A DNA stretch of 64,000 nt from a bacterium (GTDB taxonomy: Bacteria; Vulcanimicrobiota; Xenobia; Xenobiales; JADMJV01). Under the pieces are notes generated by a model. The model searched no databases, had not been told where the DNA came from, and saw nothing but the letters and a program-made list of their open reading frames with translations. The position numbers and the translations under genes were made by a program. The stretch lies in assembly GCA_018266105.1 (NCBI GenBank), contig JAFEBA010000081.1, positions 62,001 through 126,000 of the forward strand, given 5' to 3'. Positions 1 through 8,274 of the stretch are shown here, piece by piece. Every line of letters starts with the position of its first letter. The first letter of the stretch is position 1.

Positions 1-468
1 GCCTGGGCACGACCGGGTCTGACCGCCTCCGAAGCGCGTGCCTTGAGCCAGGGGCGAGTAACGTTCAAGGAAGTCTGCCGCAAACCGAATGACCAGATCC
101 GCGAGCAGCTCTCGTTCACCCCGAGTCAGTTCAGCCTGACCGACCTGAAGGTCGAAAACGGGAACTGGTTCAGTCAACGCCAGTCCGGCCAGGCTCGGGT
201 TCCACTGCCACCCTCACTACGAGGGCACATTGTGCAGATTCAACTGGATGCCACATTCATTCAGGGAGAAGCCCGCTTCTTCAGCTCCGACGAACAGGCC
301 CAACCCTGCGAAGAGATCCTGACCTTCCACGTCCCGAGCTGGGAAGAAGGCTGCGAACACTGTCTCAGTCAACGCACTCACGTTATGGCCACCAGCTCGC
401 TAACCTTTATCCTGCCGGCCCACTCACGAATGCGCCTGCGACGTTTGCTGGTGCAGGCCTTAAACTGA
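1..468 (+). CDS. Hypothetical protein, 5' truncated by the window edge
   Basis: The reading frame is open from base 1 with no stop before the TGA at 466-468, so the gene starts outside the window. A TTG at 43 could serve as an internal start, but no ribosome binding site precedes it. The visible part (about 155 residues) is a soluble-looking domain rich in beta-prone stretches. It has a Cys pair in the segment GCEHCLSQ and a basic, Leu/Arg-rich C-terminus (RMRLRRLLVQ). I recognise no family. An FNR-type box begins 8 bp after its stop and belongs to the next gene. Confidence 0.6.
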   Translation, partial: AWARPGLTASEARALSQGRVTFKEVCRKPNDQIREQLSFTPSQFSLTDLKVENGNWFSQRQSGQARVPLPPSLRGHIVQIQLDATFIQGEARFFSSDEQAQPCEEILTFHVPSWEEGCEHCLSQRTHVMATSSLTFILPAHSRMRLRRLLVQALN

Positions 469-476
469 ACTCTTAT

Positions 477-490
477 CTGATCCAGATCAT
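477..490 (+). promoter_or_regulatory. FNR-type box upstream of the small membrane protein gene
   Basis: The sequence is CTGAT-CCAG-ATCAT. Its centre (483.5) is 32 bp upstream of the centre of hexamer TAAATT (513-518), which predicts transcription from about 525. That gives a 36-nt leader containing the Shine-Dalgarno sequence GGAGGA of the gene at 561. Confidence 0.75.
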
Positions 491-560
491 AGCCAGTCCC
501 TGGCCTTCGGGATAAATTAGCCCTGGCTCGCCTCGCGCAAATTGCCGCCCGGAGGATCAA

Positions 561-683
561 ATGCTTCAAATTCTGCTTCATACCGAAGTCGGTGTCTATT
601 CTTTAGTCGCGCTGGTCCTCACCATCGGCCTTGGGTTCGTGATCTCCTACGGAGCCAAAAAGGTCTTACACGACCAGGGCTAA
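561..683 (+). CDS. Tiny single-pass membrane protein, DUF3149-like
   Basis: This is a 40-residue ORF with ATG at 561, preceded by GGAGGA at 551-556 (5-nt spacing), ending at TAA 681-683. The product starts MLQILLHTEVGVYSLVAL, continues with one hydrophobic helix (about residues 12-31), and ends with a charged tail (KKVLHDQG). The pattern 'short amphipathic start, (S/T)-x-VGxxSL, one membrane helix, basic tail' resembles the DUF3149 family of short membrane proteins. The family match is from memory. The gene has its own FNR-type box and -10 element, so it is probably expressed at low oxygen. No function is known to me. Confidence 0.7.
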   Translation: MLQILLHTEVGVYSLVALVLTIGLGFVISYGAKKVLHDQG

Positions 684-689
684 CCCGAC

Positions 690-1019
690 TCAGCCGGCCA
701 GGTTGCGGAACTGCATATTGGGGTCGCAACCGCGGATGCAGTCAAGCAATTTGAACAGCTGCGGTAAGGCCACGGAGTAGAAGACCATGCCCTGGGCGCG
801 ACGCGCTCGCAGCAGACCCAGAGCCTTCATCTTGGTCAGATGCTGTGAGACCACCGGTTGAGGCAGGTCCAGCTCCTCCTGAATCTGATTGACCGGGGCT
901 TCGCCATTGGACTCTAGGAACTCCACGATTCTCAGGCGAGCCGGGTGCCCCACGCACTTGAGCATGTCAGCCGCAAAGTCAATGAGCTGGGGAGCCAGCT
1001 TCTCTTTCAATCGTTCCAT
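690..1019 (-). CDS. ArsR-family winged-helix transcriptional regulator
   Basis: The product has 109 residues from the ATG at 1017-1019, preceded on the minus strand by GGAAAG with 5-nt spacing. An in-frame TTG at 1091 would add 24 residues but has no ribosome binding site. The helix-turn-helix is clear: MLKCVGHPARLRIVEFL, then the recognition segment QPVVSQHLTKMKALGLL, and a wing with RRAQGMVFYSVA. The canonical ELCVCDL metal site of ArsR/SmtB is absent (here VNQIQEEL). Cysteines are found at MLKC and near the C-terminus (LLDCIRGCD), so any metal or redox sensing would use a different site. It is transcribed away from the candidate small RNA region. Confidence 0.88.
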   Translation of the reverse strand: MERLKEKLAPQLIDFAADMLKCVGHPARLRIVEFLESNGEAPVNQIQEELDLPQPVVSQHLTKMKALGLLRARRAQGMVFYSVALPQLFKLLDCIRGCDPNMQFRNLAG

Positions 1020-1241
1020 TTCGTCTTTCCAATCTCGCCCAAACGGGAACTTTGTCCAGTATAACTCCTGGGAAGCCCACTTACAACTCAATATCTTAAT
1101 TATCTAATACGAGCAAGCCGACCGGGATGAACAAATTGCTGGGTCAAGAAACTTCTCCCACGATCCCTCCGCTCTGGCGATTCGTTTACAAACCGGCAAC
1201 AAATCCAACGCAACTCCGTCACATAATCACAGCAGACAAAG

Positions 1242-1319
1242 CGCGGCTGAACGGCCGCGAGACGTCTCCTGAATGTGTGTGTGTATGTGTAAAAGGCCCT
1301 GCTGAAGCGGGGCCTTTTT
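1242..1319 (+). ncRNA. Candidate small RNA or orphan transcript end
   Basis: The stretch 1020-1344 has no convincing gene. It does hold a hairpin (CGCGGC at 1242-1247 pairing with GCCGCG at 1254-1259), a GT-rich linker, and then a textbook rho-independent terminator on the plus strand. No plus-strand gene lies between 684 and this terminator, so it must end either a small RNA or a long 3' tail of the gene at 561. I see no strong -10/-35 pair, so the 5' end is undefined. Confidence 0.35.
1291..1319 (+). terminator. Rho-independent terminator
   Basis: AAAAGGCCC pairs with GGGCCTTTTT across a short loop, and the right arm runs into a T tract followed by GTTTT. The structure is strong on the plus strand. 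Confidence 0.85.
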
Positions 1320-1344
1320 GTTTTCCCCGAGGCAGACTCCCCGA

Positions 1345-1358
1345 TTGAGCTGGATCAT
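1345..1358 (+). promoter_or_regulatory. FNR-type box upstream of USP gene 1393
   Basis: The sequence is TTGAG-CTGG-ATCAT. Its centre is 32 bp upstream of the centre of hexamer TAAGCT (1381-1386) and exactly 41.5 bp from the GTG start at 1393. The mRNA should therefore start at, or within a base of, the start codon. Confidence 0.75.
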
Positions 1359-1392
1359 ACTCAGCCTCGACCTGCTGACCTAAGCTAGCTTC

Positions 1393-1809
1393 GTGCCATA
1401 CAGCAAAATTCTCGTTCCCTTGGACGGCTCTCCGTTAGCCGAACTGGCCGCTCAACACGCCGCCCGGCTGGCCCGCACCTGCAAGGCTCATCTCATTTTC
1501 ATCAGAGTGGCTCAGCCCGAGCAGACCCAGGAAGCCGCCCTCTACCTGCACAAGATCAATCAGCAGGCTCACTATGAGCTCCTCGACACCGAGGCCATGG
1601 TCCGCTACGGCTCAGCAGCCGAGCGCATCGTAGACACGGCCAACGAAATGGGAGTGGATCTGATCGTGCTCAGTTCGCACGGCAGGACAGGTCTTTCTCG
1701 CCAGGTATTCGGCAGTGTAGCCGAATCCGTCATGCGCAGCGCCAACTGTCCGGTAACGGTGGTCAAATCCTTCCGCGGCAACGCCAGCCAGCCAGCCGAC
1801 GGTCAATAG
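1393..1809 (+). CDS. Universal stress protein (single UspA domain)
   Basis: This 138-residue UspA-fold protein begins MPYSKILVPLDGSPLAELA. It carries the ATP-binding signature near the C-terminus (SSHGRTGLSRQVFGSVAESV), matching G-x2-G-x9-G-(S/T). The GTG start has no Shine-Dalgarno sequence. It lies 41.5 bp from the centre of an FNR-type box with TAAGCT six bases upstream, which fits a leaderless transcript. In Pseudomonas the FNR homologue ANR drives USP genes for anaerobic survival, and the same role is inferred here. It is one of four USP genes in the window, all with such boxes. Confidence 0.93.
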   Translation: MPYSKILVPLDGSPLAELAAQHAARLARTCKAHLIFIRVAQPEQTQEAALYLHKINQQAHYELLDTEAMVRYGSAAERIVDTANEMGVDLIVLSSHGRTGLSRQVFGSVAESVMRSANCPVTVVKSFRGNASQPADGQ

Positions 1810-1838
1810 AAGCCTTCGCTCGACTGCCGCTCAGACCC

Positions 1839-1852
1839 CTGATTAAGATCAT
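1839..1852 (+). promoter_or_regulatory. FNR-type box in the leader of Crp/Fnr gene 2061
   Basis: The sequence is CTGAT-TAAG-ATCAT, centred 32 bp upstream of CATACT (1875-1880). The predicted start is near 1887, leaving a leader of about 174 nt before the ATG at 2061. That is unusually long for this window. Confidence 0.65.
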
Positions 1853-2060
1853 ATCCTGGCGCAGGCCTGCCCTCCATACTGAAGCAGAACCGACGGCGAG
1901 CTCCTGAGCAGATGCCCGGCAGCCTCCGCCTTTAGTCTGACATCCGACCTGACCCAAGGCGGATAAAAGATCTCCCCTTTTGCGGTCGCGGCTCCCACCC
2001 GCTCCGGGTTACTCTAACTTCACGCCCAGAGGGGCGAGGGATTTTGGGAGGAGCCGGAAC

Positions 2061-2711
2061 ATGAGTCTCACTTGCACGGAAAAGAATTCGGAGATGATTC
2101 TCGGGGAGCTTGCCTGGGTCAAGCAGTTGCAGCCAGGCGAAGCACTTTTCTGGCAGGGTGATTCTCCCAATGCCGTCTACCAGGTGGTCGAGGGTTTCGT
2201 CAAACTCACCTGGGCCAGCCCCTGCGGTCGGGAGACCATCTCAGAACTGTTGCTACCAGGCGACGTGTTCGACCTGCCCAGCTTTCTAGACGGCTCGCCT
2301 TATCCGTTTAGCTGCAAGGCTCCCTCTAACGCCACCGCCCGGGTGGCCGTCCTGGCCCGGGGCGCCTATCTGGAGGACCCGGAAGTGGGCTGGCGCTGCC
2401 AGGCTCGTCTGGTGCAACAACTGCGCCGGCAGCGCAGTCATCAGGTGGCCTGCCCGGCTGACCGGGTCGAAGTTCGCCTCTCGCGGGCTCTGCTCTACCT
2501 GGCTCAGTCACTTGGCCAGTCGGCCGGACAATCGGTGCGCTTTCCCCTGAGCCTGACCCGACAGGAACTGGCGGAATGGATCGGCACCACCACCGAAACC
2601 GTGATTCGCCTTTGCAGCGATTGGAAACGACGCTGCCTTGTGGAATGGGACCGCCAGTCTCTGACCGTGGTCAACCCAAAGCAACTGGCCTTCCTGGGAG
2701 AAGCCGCTTAA
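2061..2711 (+). CDS. Crp/Fnr-family transcriptional regulator with altered recognition helix
   Basis: The product has 216 residues. The ATG at 2061 is chosen because GGGAGGAG sits about 7 nt upstream; in-frame codons further upstream lack a ribosome site. An N-terminal cyclic-nucleotide-binding-like beta-barrel (LQPGEALFWQGDSPNAVYQVVEGFVKL) is followed by a winged helix (LSLTRQELAEWIGTTTETVIRL). The recognition helix reads ETVIR where FNR-type proteins have E-x2-S-R, so it probably does not read the TTGAT boxes of this window in the usual way. There is no Cys cluster for an iron-sulfur site. Its own promoter carries a box, so it may be a second-tier regulator. Confidence 0.9.
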   Translation: MSLTCTEKNSEMILGELAWVKQLQPGEALFWQGDSPNAVYQVVEGFVKLTWASPCGRETISELLLPGDVFDLPSFLDGSPYPFSCKAPSNATARVAVLARGAYLEDPEVGWRCQARLVQQLRRQRSHQVACPADRVEVRLSRALLYLAQSLGQSAGQSVRFPLSLTRQELAEWIGTTTETVIRLCSDWKRRCLVEWDRQSLTVVNPKQLAFLGEAA

Positions 2712-2747
2712 GCAAGAAATGAAGCCCCCGGGTGCGAAGGCTCGTCG

Positions 2748-3059
2748 ATGATGAAAAAATTAGCGATGCTCCTCATCCTTTGCTCTCACTATGCCTTCGC
2801 CGACTCGGTTCTCACCGGTGTCATTCAGAACGTCGAAGCTGGGGACTACTTCCACGTCGTCATCAAGGACGCCAAAGGCAAGGAACACAGTTTCTTTCTC
2901 GGCAACCACAAAAGCTTCGACCCTCTGGTCGCCAAACCCAATGCCTACAAAGGCAAGAAAGCCCGCGTGCACTGGCATAGCGTCGAGAAGAACATCCCCG
3001 AAGCGGGCGGCAAGATGAAGATCGAAGAGGCGACTTCCATCGAGATCCTGGCCAAATAG
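2748..3059 (+). CDS. Small secreted protein, OB-fold-like, function unknown
   Basis: This 103-residue product starts with MMKKLAMLLILCSHYAFADS, a typical Sec signal peptide ending around residue 19. The mature part is about 84 residues, strand-rich and Lys-rich (VLTGVIQNVEAGDYFHVVIKDAKGK; KARVHWHSVEKNIPEAGG). It looks like a small beta-barrel of the kind seen in periplasmic OB-fold proteins. GAAGG lies about 8 nt before ATG 2748. It lies 36 bp after the Crp/Fnr gene on the same strand and may be co-transcribed. I do not recognise a specific family. Confidence 0.75.
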   Translation: MMKKLAMLLILCSHYAFADSVLTGVIQNVEAGDYFHVVIKDAKGKEHSFFLGNHKSFDPLVAKPNAYKGKKARVHWHSVEKNIPEAGGKMKIEEATSIEILAK

Positions 3060-3060
3060 G

Positions 3061-3774
3061 TCAGACCATTCCGCCCATTCCCCAGTAGCCGTGGTCCGGT
3101 TCCAGTTCTCGGGAGACGGGACCCCTGGCCACCAGCGCCCCCTGCTCTAAACTCAGCCCCTTGGCGGCATAACTGTCGCGGAAAAGTCCGTGCAGAAAAC
3201 CCGGCTGAGAGAGCTGGTCGGGCGTGACCGCCAGGGTCTTGCCGAAACTCTCGACCTTTTCAGACTGCTGCTCGGGGGTCCCCTGCAGACACTGAATGGA
3301 GACATCGTCCTGCATCCCCACCTGCCACCAGTTCTTGTTCATCCACTCTGGACTGGCCTCGACCAGCAAGTCCAGATCGGAATTGGCGCCGAAGCGTCCT
3401 TTGAGCAGACTGCCGGCCACGTAAAATCGACATGGAAACCCGGAGTTCTCCTCCAGCACGCGCCGGGTGGTGCGCTGCACGGCCTGCTCCAGATGGTCCA
3501 GGCGTTGATGCACCTCCTGGTCGGTGTAGGGTTCCATGCGAATTTCTCGCGAAATCTTGGTAGCCAGCGTCAGTGGACCTTTGCCGTAGCACCCTGTCAG
3601 GGCGTCCAGGCGCTTGTTCTCGGGTAGATCGGCAAGACTGCTGACGAAATCGGGCTCAAAATGATTGAGAATGGTGGCCAGATTTTCTTCCAGAATGGTA
3701 TGGTTTTCAGGCTGGCGGCCGGCAGCAGTCAACAAACGACGGGCCACGACCTGGGGAGGATGAGCTACGATCAC
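3061..3774 (-). CDS. Nucleotidyltransferase-fold protein (MNT/Pol-beta type)
   Basis: The product has 237 residues with a GTG start, stopping one base after the convergent gene. The central motif GSLLKGRFGANSDLDLLVEA matches the GS-x(9-10)-(S/T)-D-x-D pattern of minimal nucleotidyltransferases, with the two metal-binding aspartates in SDLDL. The N-terminal about 110 residues are helical (LEENLATILNHFEPDFVSSL; DHLEQAVQRTTRRVLEE). The C-terminal part is unremarkable. Substrate is unknown, and no HEPN antitoxin-like partner is adjacent. The start codon is uncertain because no good ribosome site is visible. Confidence 0.75.
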   Translation of the reverse strand: MIVAHPPQVVARRLLTAAGRQPENHTILEENLATILNHFEPDFVSSLADLPENKRLDALTGCYGKGPLTLATKISREIRMEPYTDQEVHQRLDHLEQAVQRTTRRVLEENSGFPCRFYVAGSLLKGRFGANSDLDLLVEASPEWMNKNWWQVGMQDDVSIQCLQGTPEQQSEKVESFGKTLAVTPDQLSQPGFLHGLFRDSYAAKGLSLEQGALVARGPVSRELEPDHGYWGMGGMV

Positions 3775-3803
3775 CCTTCCAGTTTATCGGTTCAGCTTGA
3801 AAT

Positions 3804-5567
3804 TTACATGAACAGAGGGTTTGGAGTCAGCTCGCCGCGTGCTCGTTCGCCCCAGCGGGTAATGGTCGAGTTCAGAGCTGCCGGGCTGATCGGCTTGCTG
3901 ATGTAGTCATTCATCCCGGCCTCCAGACAGAGTTCCCGGTCACCCTTCATGGCGTTGGCCGTCATTGCAATAATAATGGGGGTTTTGATATTCGGACAGA
4001 ACTGGATGATCTTTCGGGTTGTTTCGAGACCATCCATCTCCGGCATCATTACGTCCATAAAGATCAGGTCGTAGGACTTCCGCTGCAGAGCCTCCAAAAC
4101 TTCTAAACCGTTGGCGGCCACGTCGGCCAGATAACCAAAGCGTGAGAGCAGGCGGACCGCCAGCTTCTGGTTTACACCATTGTCCTCGGCCACCAGAATG
4201 TGCAAAGGATAGCGCTGGGCCAGTTCCGGATCCACCGTAAGGGTCTTGTCCACCACGGGAGCGGCCTCCGGAGTGGCGGCCTGGCAGGCCACCCGGTCGA
4301 TGGACTGAAAAAGCACAGACTGGCGAGGAATATGCGGCAGACAATCAGCAAAGCAGGCCGAGCAACGCCCCCGACTGCGACAAGCGACCTCGCCCATCAA
4401 GGCGATGGTCGGCCGAGGCATCAATGCCTGGGCCAACTCCTGAGCCCGACAATGGTCGCTGGCGCTCACCACCGACAGGAGTCCCAGGTCCACTCCTTCC
4501 AGCATCCCGCTGGCTTGCTCATAACTTTCGCAGACCCGTACACTCAGACCCCAGTCTTCGAGACGCTTTTGCATCACCCGGCGGCGGTTCTCGCGCCCCT
4601 CCAGCAAAAGGACCCGGAGTTGACGAGGAGCCAACGGGGGGGGTTCATCGGCCGCTCTCAGGCGAACCTTGAAATAGAAGGTCGAGCCCGATCCGGGCTG
4701 ACTCTCGACCCAGATGTCCCCATCCATAAATTGAGTCAATTTCTTGCAAATCGCCAGTCCCAGCCCGGTGCCGCCGTAGCGGCGTGTGGTGGAGGAATCC
4801 ATCTGTGAAAAGGGCTTAAACAACCTGTCGATCCGATCACTCGGCATTCCAATGCCGGTGTCCACCACCTTGCCCTGAAGCCAGATCACATCCTGGCGGC
4901 GCTCGGCCAGACTCAGCTCCAGCCTGACCTCGCCTACTTCTGTAAACTTGATGGCGTTGCTGACCAAATTCCAAAGAATCTGCCGCAATCTTGTAATGTC
5001 CCCGATGACGGTGGTGGGCAATGCAGGGTCCACCAGATACTGCAGGTCGACCCCCTTGCCCAGGGCCCGGCCTGCGACCAGCTCTAAAGTCTCCTCAACC
5101 GAGGGGAGCAGAGTGAATGGAGCCTCTTCCAGCTGCAGATGGCCGGACTCGAATTTAGAAAAATCGAGAATATCGTTAATGATTTCCAACAGGCTCTCAC
5201 CGCTCACACGGATGCTGTCGACGTATTCTCGCTGCTCGGCGGAGAGGGCCGTATCCATCAACAAGGTGGTCATGCCAATCACGCCGTTCATCGGGGTGCG
5301 GATCTCGTGACTCATGGTGGCCAGGAATTCAGACTTTGCCTGGGCGGCCTGTTCGGCCGCCACTTTAGCGGTCTTCAAATCGGCCACCTGACGGTCGACT
5401 TCTTCCTGGAGGCGAATATTGCTCTCAAAGATCGAGAACGCGTCACCAGCGTTGCGAATGCTGCGTTTGACACGTTCCTTCAAAGAATTGTTGACGATAT
5501 GGAGGCGCCGGACGGTCTCGTCCAGCTCGGCCACGCGGGCACGCAGGGCCGCTACCTCGTCTAGCAT
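3804..5567 (-). CDS. Hybrid histidine kinase with a degenerate, Cys-rich middle receiver and C-terminal REC
   Basis: The product has 587 residues and no membrane segment. Domains in order: an N-terminal coiled coil (1-75), HisKA with phospho-accepting H87 in [10 protein letters not shown], HATPase ([27 protein letters not shown]), a degenerate receiver (about 310-440) and an intact C-terminal receiver (ILVAEDN; phospho-Asp in [11 protein letters not shown]). The middle receiver has no acidic pocket ([21 protein letters not shown]) and contains the cluster [14 protein letters not shown], which could bind metal or act in redox. The start overlaps the FIST gene by 7 bp, so the kinase is translated with its likely sensor. 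An 8-C tract lies in the gene (4636-4643 on the plus strand). Confidence 0.93.
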   Translation of the reverse strand: MLDEVAALRARVAELDETVRRLHIVNNSLKERVKRSIRNAGDAFSIFESNIRLQEEVDRQVADLKTAKVAAEQAAQAKSEFLATMSHEIRTPMNGVIGMTTLLMDTALSAEQREYVDSIRVSGESLLEIINDILDFSKFESGHLQLEEAPFTLLPSVEETLELVAGRALGKGVDLQYLVDPALPTTVIGDITRLRQILWNLVSNAIKFTEVGEVRLELSLAERRQDVIWLQGKVVDTGIGMPSDRIDRLFKPFSQMDSSTTRRYGGTGLGLAICKKLTQFMDGDIWVESQPGSGSTFYFKVRLRAADEPPPLAPRQLRVLLLEGRENRRRVMQKRLEDWGLSVRVCESYEQASGMLEGVDLGLLSVVSASDHCRAQELAQALMPRPTIALMGEVACRSRGRCSACFADCLPHIPRQSVLFQSIDRVACQAATPEAAPVVDKTLTVDPELAQRYPLHILVAEDNGVNQKLAVRLLSRFGYLADVAANGLEVLEALQRKSYDLIFMDVMMPEMDGLETTRKIIQFCPNIKTPIIIAMTANAMKGDRELCLEAGMNDYISKPISPAALNSTITRWGERARGELTPNPLFM

Positions 5568-6685
5568 TTCTCGCCGATCGTAACCGCCGTGAGCGTCTGA
5601 TTGACGTGCAACGAACGGATCTGTTCGCCATAGCTGCTAAACCCGGCGAAGCGGAGTCGTTTCAGCAGTGGGGCGACTTGCGAATGCAGGCCCTTCTCCT
5701 CGATCTCCAGTCTGCGCAGAATGCAGTCGATACCGAGCGTCAGGTGAACCCTCTTAAAGTCATGCTCAATGCGCTCCACTTCTCCCTCCAGGGTTTCAAC
5801 CAATCCGACTCCCGAGGCCACCGTTAAAGGCAGACCGTCATCAATCGCACAGAAGAAACTCAAACTCCCGTCCGGGTTGACTTTCTGAATTGAGCGAACG
5901 TACCACTCCTCCCCAATCTGAAGCATCATCGGGTGCTTGGAAAAGGTCTGAGGATTGAGTTGCTCGACGCTGAGTCCCAACAACGAGGCCAGCTGTGGTG
6001 CGGCTGGAGCCCCGTCGATCTCGTAAACGATCCGCTGTTGCAGATCGGAATTGGTGATGACCATGTCTTGTTTCGAGGGCTTAAAGTGCTGAACGCGAAA
6101 GATCTCGAAAGGCAGCAAGCTTTCAATCACCGTGAAGGTGGCCGCGTTGTCCAGGTAGCTTCCTTCACAATAGACGCGAGTCTGATTGAAACTGAGGCTG
6201 TCGCCGGCCGAGCCCCCGATCAAGGGAATGCCCCGAAAGGCCCGGTAAACCTGCCCCACCAGGTTCTCCTCAGCCAGGGACAGGCCGTCCACCAGCAGGA
6301 CCCCGAAACTCTTCGACCCAGGAAGAGATGGGTTCTCCAGGACGGCCTGGGCCATCCCCGGCAGACTGCGATAGTCAAAGGAGCGCAGGTCCGGTATAGC
6401 AATCTGCTTGAAGGCAAAATACTGGCTGGAAAAGCCGACCGCTACCGTACCTTCCTTCTGGTATTCGTCCAGAATTTCGCCAGCGGTGGTGCAAGATGCC
6501 ACCGGGCACTCAAAGGCCTCGCGCAAAGCCCGACCCAGGCGCTGGTCGTCCAGGCTCGAGCAACGAAACAAGAAAAGGCCGGCCAGGGGTTGCCCCAACT
6601 GGCTGAATTGCTGTTGGATCTCGCGGACCAGAAGCTCGGGATCCCTGGCCTCGGACCAAACTCGGAGGATCGGATTGTCAGACAT
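5561..6685 (-). CDS. FIST-domain small-ligand sensor protein
   Basis: The product has 374 residues from the ATG at 6683-6685 ([10 protein letters not shown]); a frame extension to 6757 is possible but has no support. FIST_N is recognisable from the early [12 protein letters not shown], the GLFLF/TTAGEI blocks and the [10 protein letters not shown] motif. FIST_C follows ([33 protein letters not shown]). FIST domains are proposed to bind small ligands such as amino acids and to feed signal-transduction proteins. Overlap with the downstream hybrid kinase supports a two-gene sensory module. No FNR-type -10 element is positioned for this gene. Confidence 0.9.
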   Translation of the reverse strand: MSDNPILRVWSEARDPELLVREIQQQFSQLGQPLAGLFLFRCSSLDDQRLGRALREAFECPVASCTTAGEILDEYQKEGTVAVGFSSQYFAFKQIAIPDLRSFDYRSLPGMAQAVLENPSLPGSKSFGVLLVDGLSLAEENLVGQVYRAFRGIPLIGGSAGDSLSFNQTRVYCEGSYLDNAATFTVIESLLPFEIFRVQHFKPSKQDMVITNSDLQQRIVYEIDGAPAAPQLASLLGLSVEQLNPQTFSKHPMMLQIGEEWYVRSIQKVNPDGSLSFFCAIDDGLPLTVASGVGLVETLEGEVERIEHDFKRVHLTLGIDCILRRLEIEEKGLHSQVAPLLKRLRFAGFSSYGEQIRSLHVNQTLTAVTIGEKC

Positions 6686-6793
6686 CACTCTTGCTATCGT
6701 CAACTCTCGGAGATCTTTAAGCCCGCACCCAGGCCTGAGGGCCGAGCATAGGCCCAAAAGCGACGAAACCTTAAAAAGTTACCTCCAGAAAAG

Positions 6794-6807
6794 TTGATCC
6801 AGGTCAA
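6794..6807 (+). promoter_or_regulatory. FNR-type box of the Ala/Gly-rich protein and radical SAM operon
   Basis: The sequence is TTGAT-CCAG-GTCAA. Its centre is 32 bp from the centre of TAGACT (6830-6835), predicting a start near 6842. The 27-nt leader contains GAGGAGG (6854-6860) before the TTG start at 6869. Confidence 0.75.
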
Positions 6808-6868
6808 AGTCCAGCCACTGTTGCGCCCTTAGACTAAAGCTTAGATACCATTTGAGGAGGCCAGACCC

Positions 6869-8008
6869 TTGGACATCCGCTTGCTTTTCGGACAAACAAA
6901 CCTGAATGTAGTGAGCCTTCCACCCGCCCTGGCCCCCCAGGCGGCACCGGCGACCGTCAATTACAAGAGTTTCGCCCAGCAGGGCCTGACGGTCGCTCAG
7001 GACCTGGAGCGATTCTTTCTGGCCGTGCTCGGCCAGAGCGCACAGCTGAGTCCCGGCGCCGTTGCTGACCAACCCAACCCCTTCCCCGTCTTTGGCCAGC
7101 AAACGGCGACCTTCGCTGCTGCAGCCGGCGCGGGCTTTGCGGTACCACGACAAGGGGCCTATGCGGCAGCTTTCGGTGGATTTGCCGCTGGCGCGGCTCT
7201 GGGAACGAGCATTGAGCCTCAGTTCGGATTCGCCCAGGCGGGCTATGCCCAGGCAGGATACTCCCAGGGAGCAGCCTTGGGTCAGGCCAATGTGGGCTTT
7301 CTGGCACTGTTTGGCATCATTGGAGGTTTTCAGGGAGCCGGCTTCTCGGGCGGCTACCAAGCGGCCGCGGGGGGAATGGCCGGACTCAATCTGGCGGCCG
7401 CCCTGTACGGAGCCCAGCCGCCCAACAATCTCTCGGCCAGCCTGGCTTACAGTCAGCAACAGCGCGTAACCGACGATCCCTATGGGGTATCCCAAAGCGG
7501 ACAGGGTGACAAAAGCGACCTGGCCAACTCGCCGGAGGCGATGCTGGCCATCCACGAAGCTCTCAAAGGGAAGGGGGTTCAAAGCTACGAGGACCTGGCC
7601 AAAACTCTGAAGGAAACCTACGGAATCGAGGCCACTTCAGGCGACATCACCGTCAAGGATAAAGATGGCAAAGAGCATACCGTCAAAGGCGTCAAGCTCG
7701 GCAACGGTGACTATTTCATCGATGGCAATGGCAATGGACAGTTGGACGCGGGCGACTATAAGTTTGATGAGGCCGTCAAGAACGTCAAGGACAAATACCA
7801 TCTGTCGGACGACGATTTGAAGAAGGTCACCGAAGATCTTAAAACTCGGGCCAAGAACGGCGTCAGCAATCAGCCGCAATCTCAGCAATATCCGACCTAT
7901 AACCAGTTTCCGCAGTTCGCCCAATTTCCGCAAGTAGTCTACAATCCACAGATGAATATGCAAATTATGGTCCTGTTCGCGCAGGCCTTTGAGTTGGCGG
8001 TGGCATGA
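6869..8008 (+). CDS. Ala/Gly/Gln/Phe-rich repetitive protein with a calcium-loop-like segment
   Basis: The product has 379 residues. The TTG start is supported by GAGGAGG at 6854-6860. There is no signal peptide. Residues about 75-215 are low-complexity, rich in A, G, Q, F and Y, with near-repeats such as QAGYAQAGYSQGAALGQA. Residues about 235-320 form a charged module: LKETYGIEATSGDITVKDKDG, then DGNGNGQLDAGDYKF, which resembles an EF-hand/dockerin-type Asp/Asn loop. The tail is QFPQFAQFPQ-like. The next gene overlaps its stop by 4 bp and the radical SAM gene follows, so the protein could be a substrate, scaffold or surface-assembly component. No known family is recognised. Confidence 0.75.
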   Translation: MDIRLLFGQTNLNVVSLPPALAPQAAPATVNYKSFAQQGLTVAQDLERFFLAVLGQSAQLSPGAVADQPNPFPVFGQQTATFAAAAGAGFAVPRQGAYAAAFGGFAAGAALGTSIEPQFGFAQAGYAQAGYSQGAALGQANVGFLALFGIIGGFQGAGFSGGYQAAAGGMAGLNLAAALYGAQPPNNLSASLAYSQQQRVTDDPYGVSQSGQGDKSDLANSPEAMLAIHEALKGKGVQSYEDLAKTLKETYGIEATSGDITVKDKDGKEHTVKGVKLGNGDYFIDGNGNGQLDAGDYKFDEAVKNVKDKYHLSDDDLKKVTEDLKTRAKNGVSNQPQSQQYPTYNQFPQFAQFPQVVYNPQMNMQIMVLFAQAFELAVA

Positions 8009-8274
8009 AAATGACTCGGTCCGAACTGGTGGAACTGTTTGAGGAGTTCTTACAGCTCACCGATCGGCAACAACTGCTGCGTGAGGAACTCCTGCAATTG
8101 CAGATGTTTGGGAAAAGGGCTACGGAGGAGCGCGTGGCGGCCCAAATGGAGGAGCAACAGGCAAAGTTGGACGAGATAGAAAGGATCCGAATGCAGTTGA
8201 TGCTGCCCATTTTGGAGAAATTGGCGGCCTTCATCGCTTCGGTCAGACCGACCAGTGCTGCCGCCAGTTCCTAG
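8005..8274 (+). CDS. Small coiled-coil protein
   Basis: The product has 89 residues. The ATG overlaps the previous stop in an ATGA junction, so translation is coupled. It is almost entirely amphipathic helix (LVELFEEFLQLTDRQQLLREELLQLQMF; EEQQAKLDEIERIRMQLMLPILEKLAAFI), highly charged, ending in an Ala/Ser-rich tail. It overlaps the next gene by 20 bp. Its size and setting next to a radical SAM enzyme would fit a recognition or adaptor peptide, but that is inference. No family is recognised. Confidence 0.7.
   Translation: MKMTRSELVELFEEFLQLTDRQQLLREELLQLQMFGKRATEERVAAQMEEQQAKLDEIERIRMQLMLPILEKLAAFIASVRPTSAAASS

Noticed and set aside
1274-1290. GTGTGTGTGTATGTGT repeat as a phase-variable promoter
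   Set aside because: It is short and lies just before the terminator, not in a promoter position.
1127-1348. 73-codon open frame across the terminator region
   Set aside because: It runs through the terminator hairpin and GT repeat, has no ribosome site and no protein-like composition.
5933-6751. Long open frame on the plus strand opposite the FIST gene
   Set aside because: It is a GC-rich shadow of the FIST coding frame; it has no ribosome site and no recognisable protein features.
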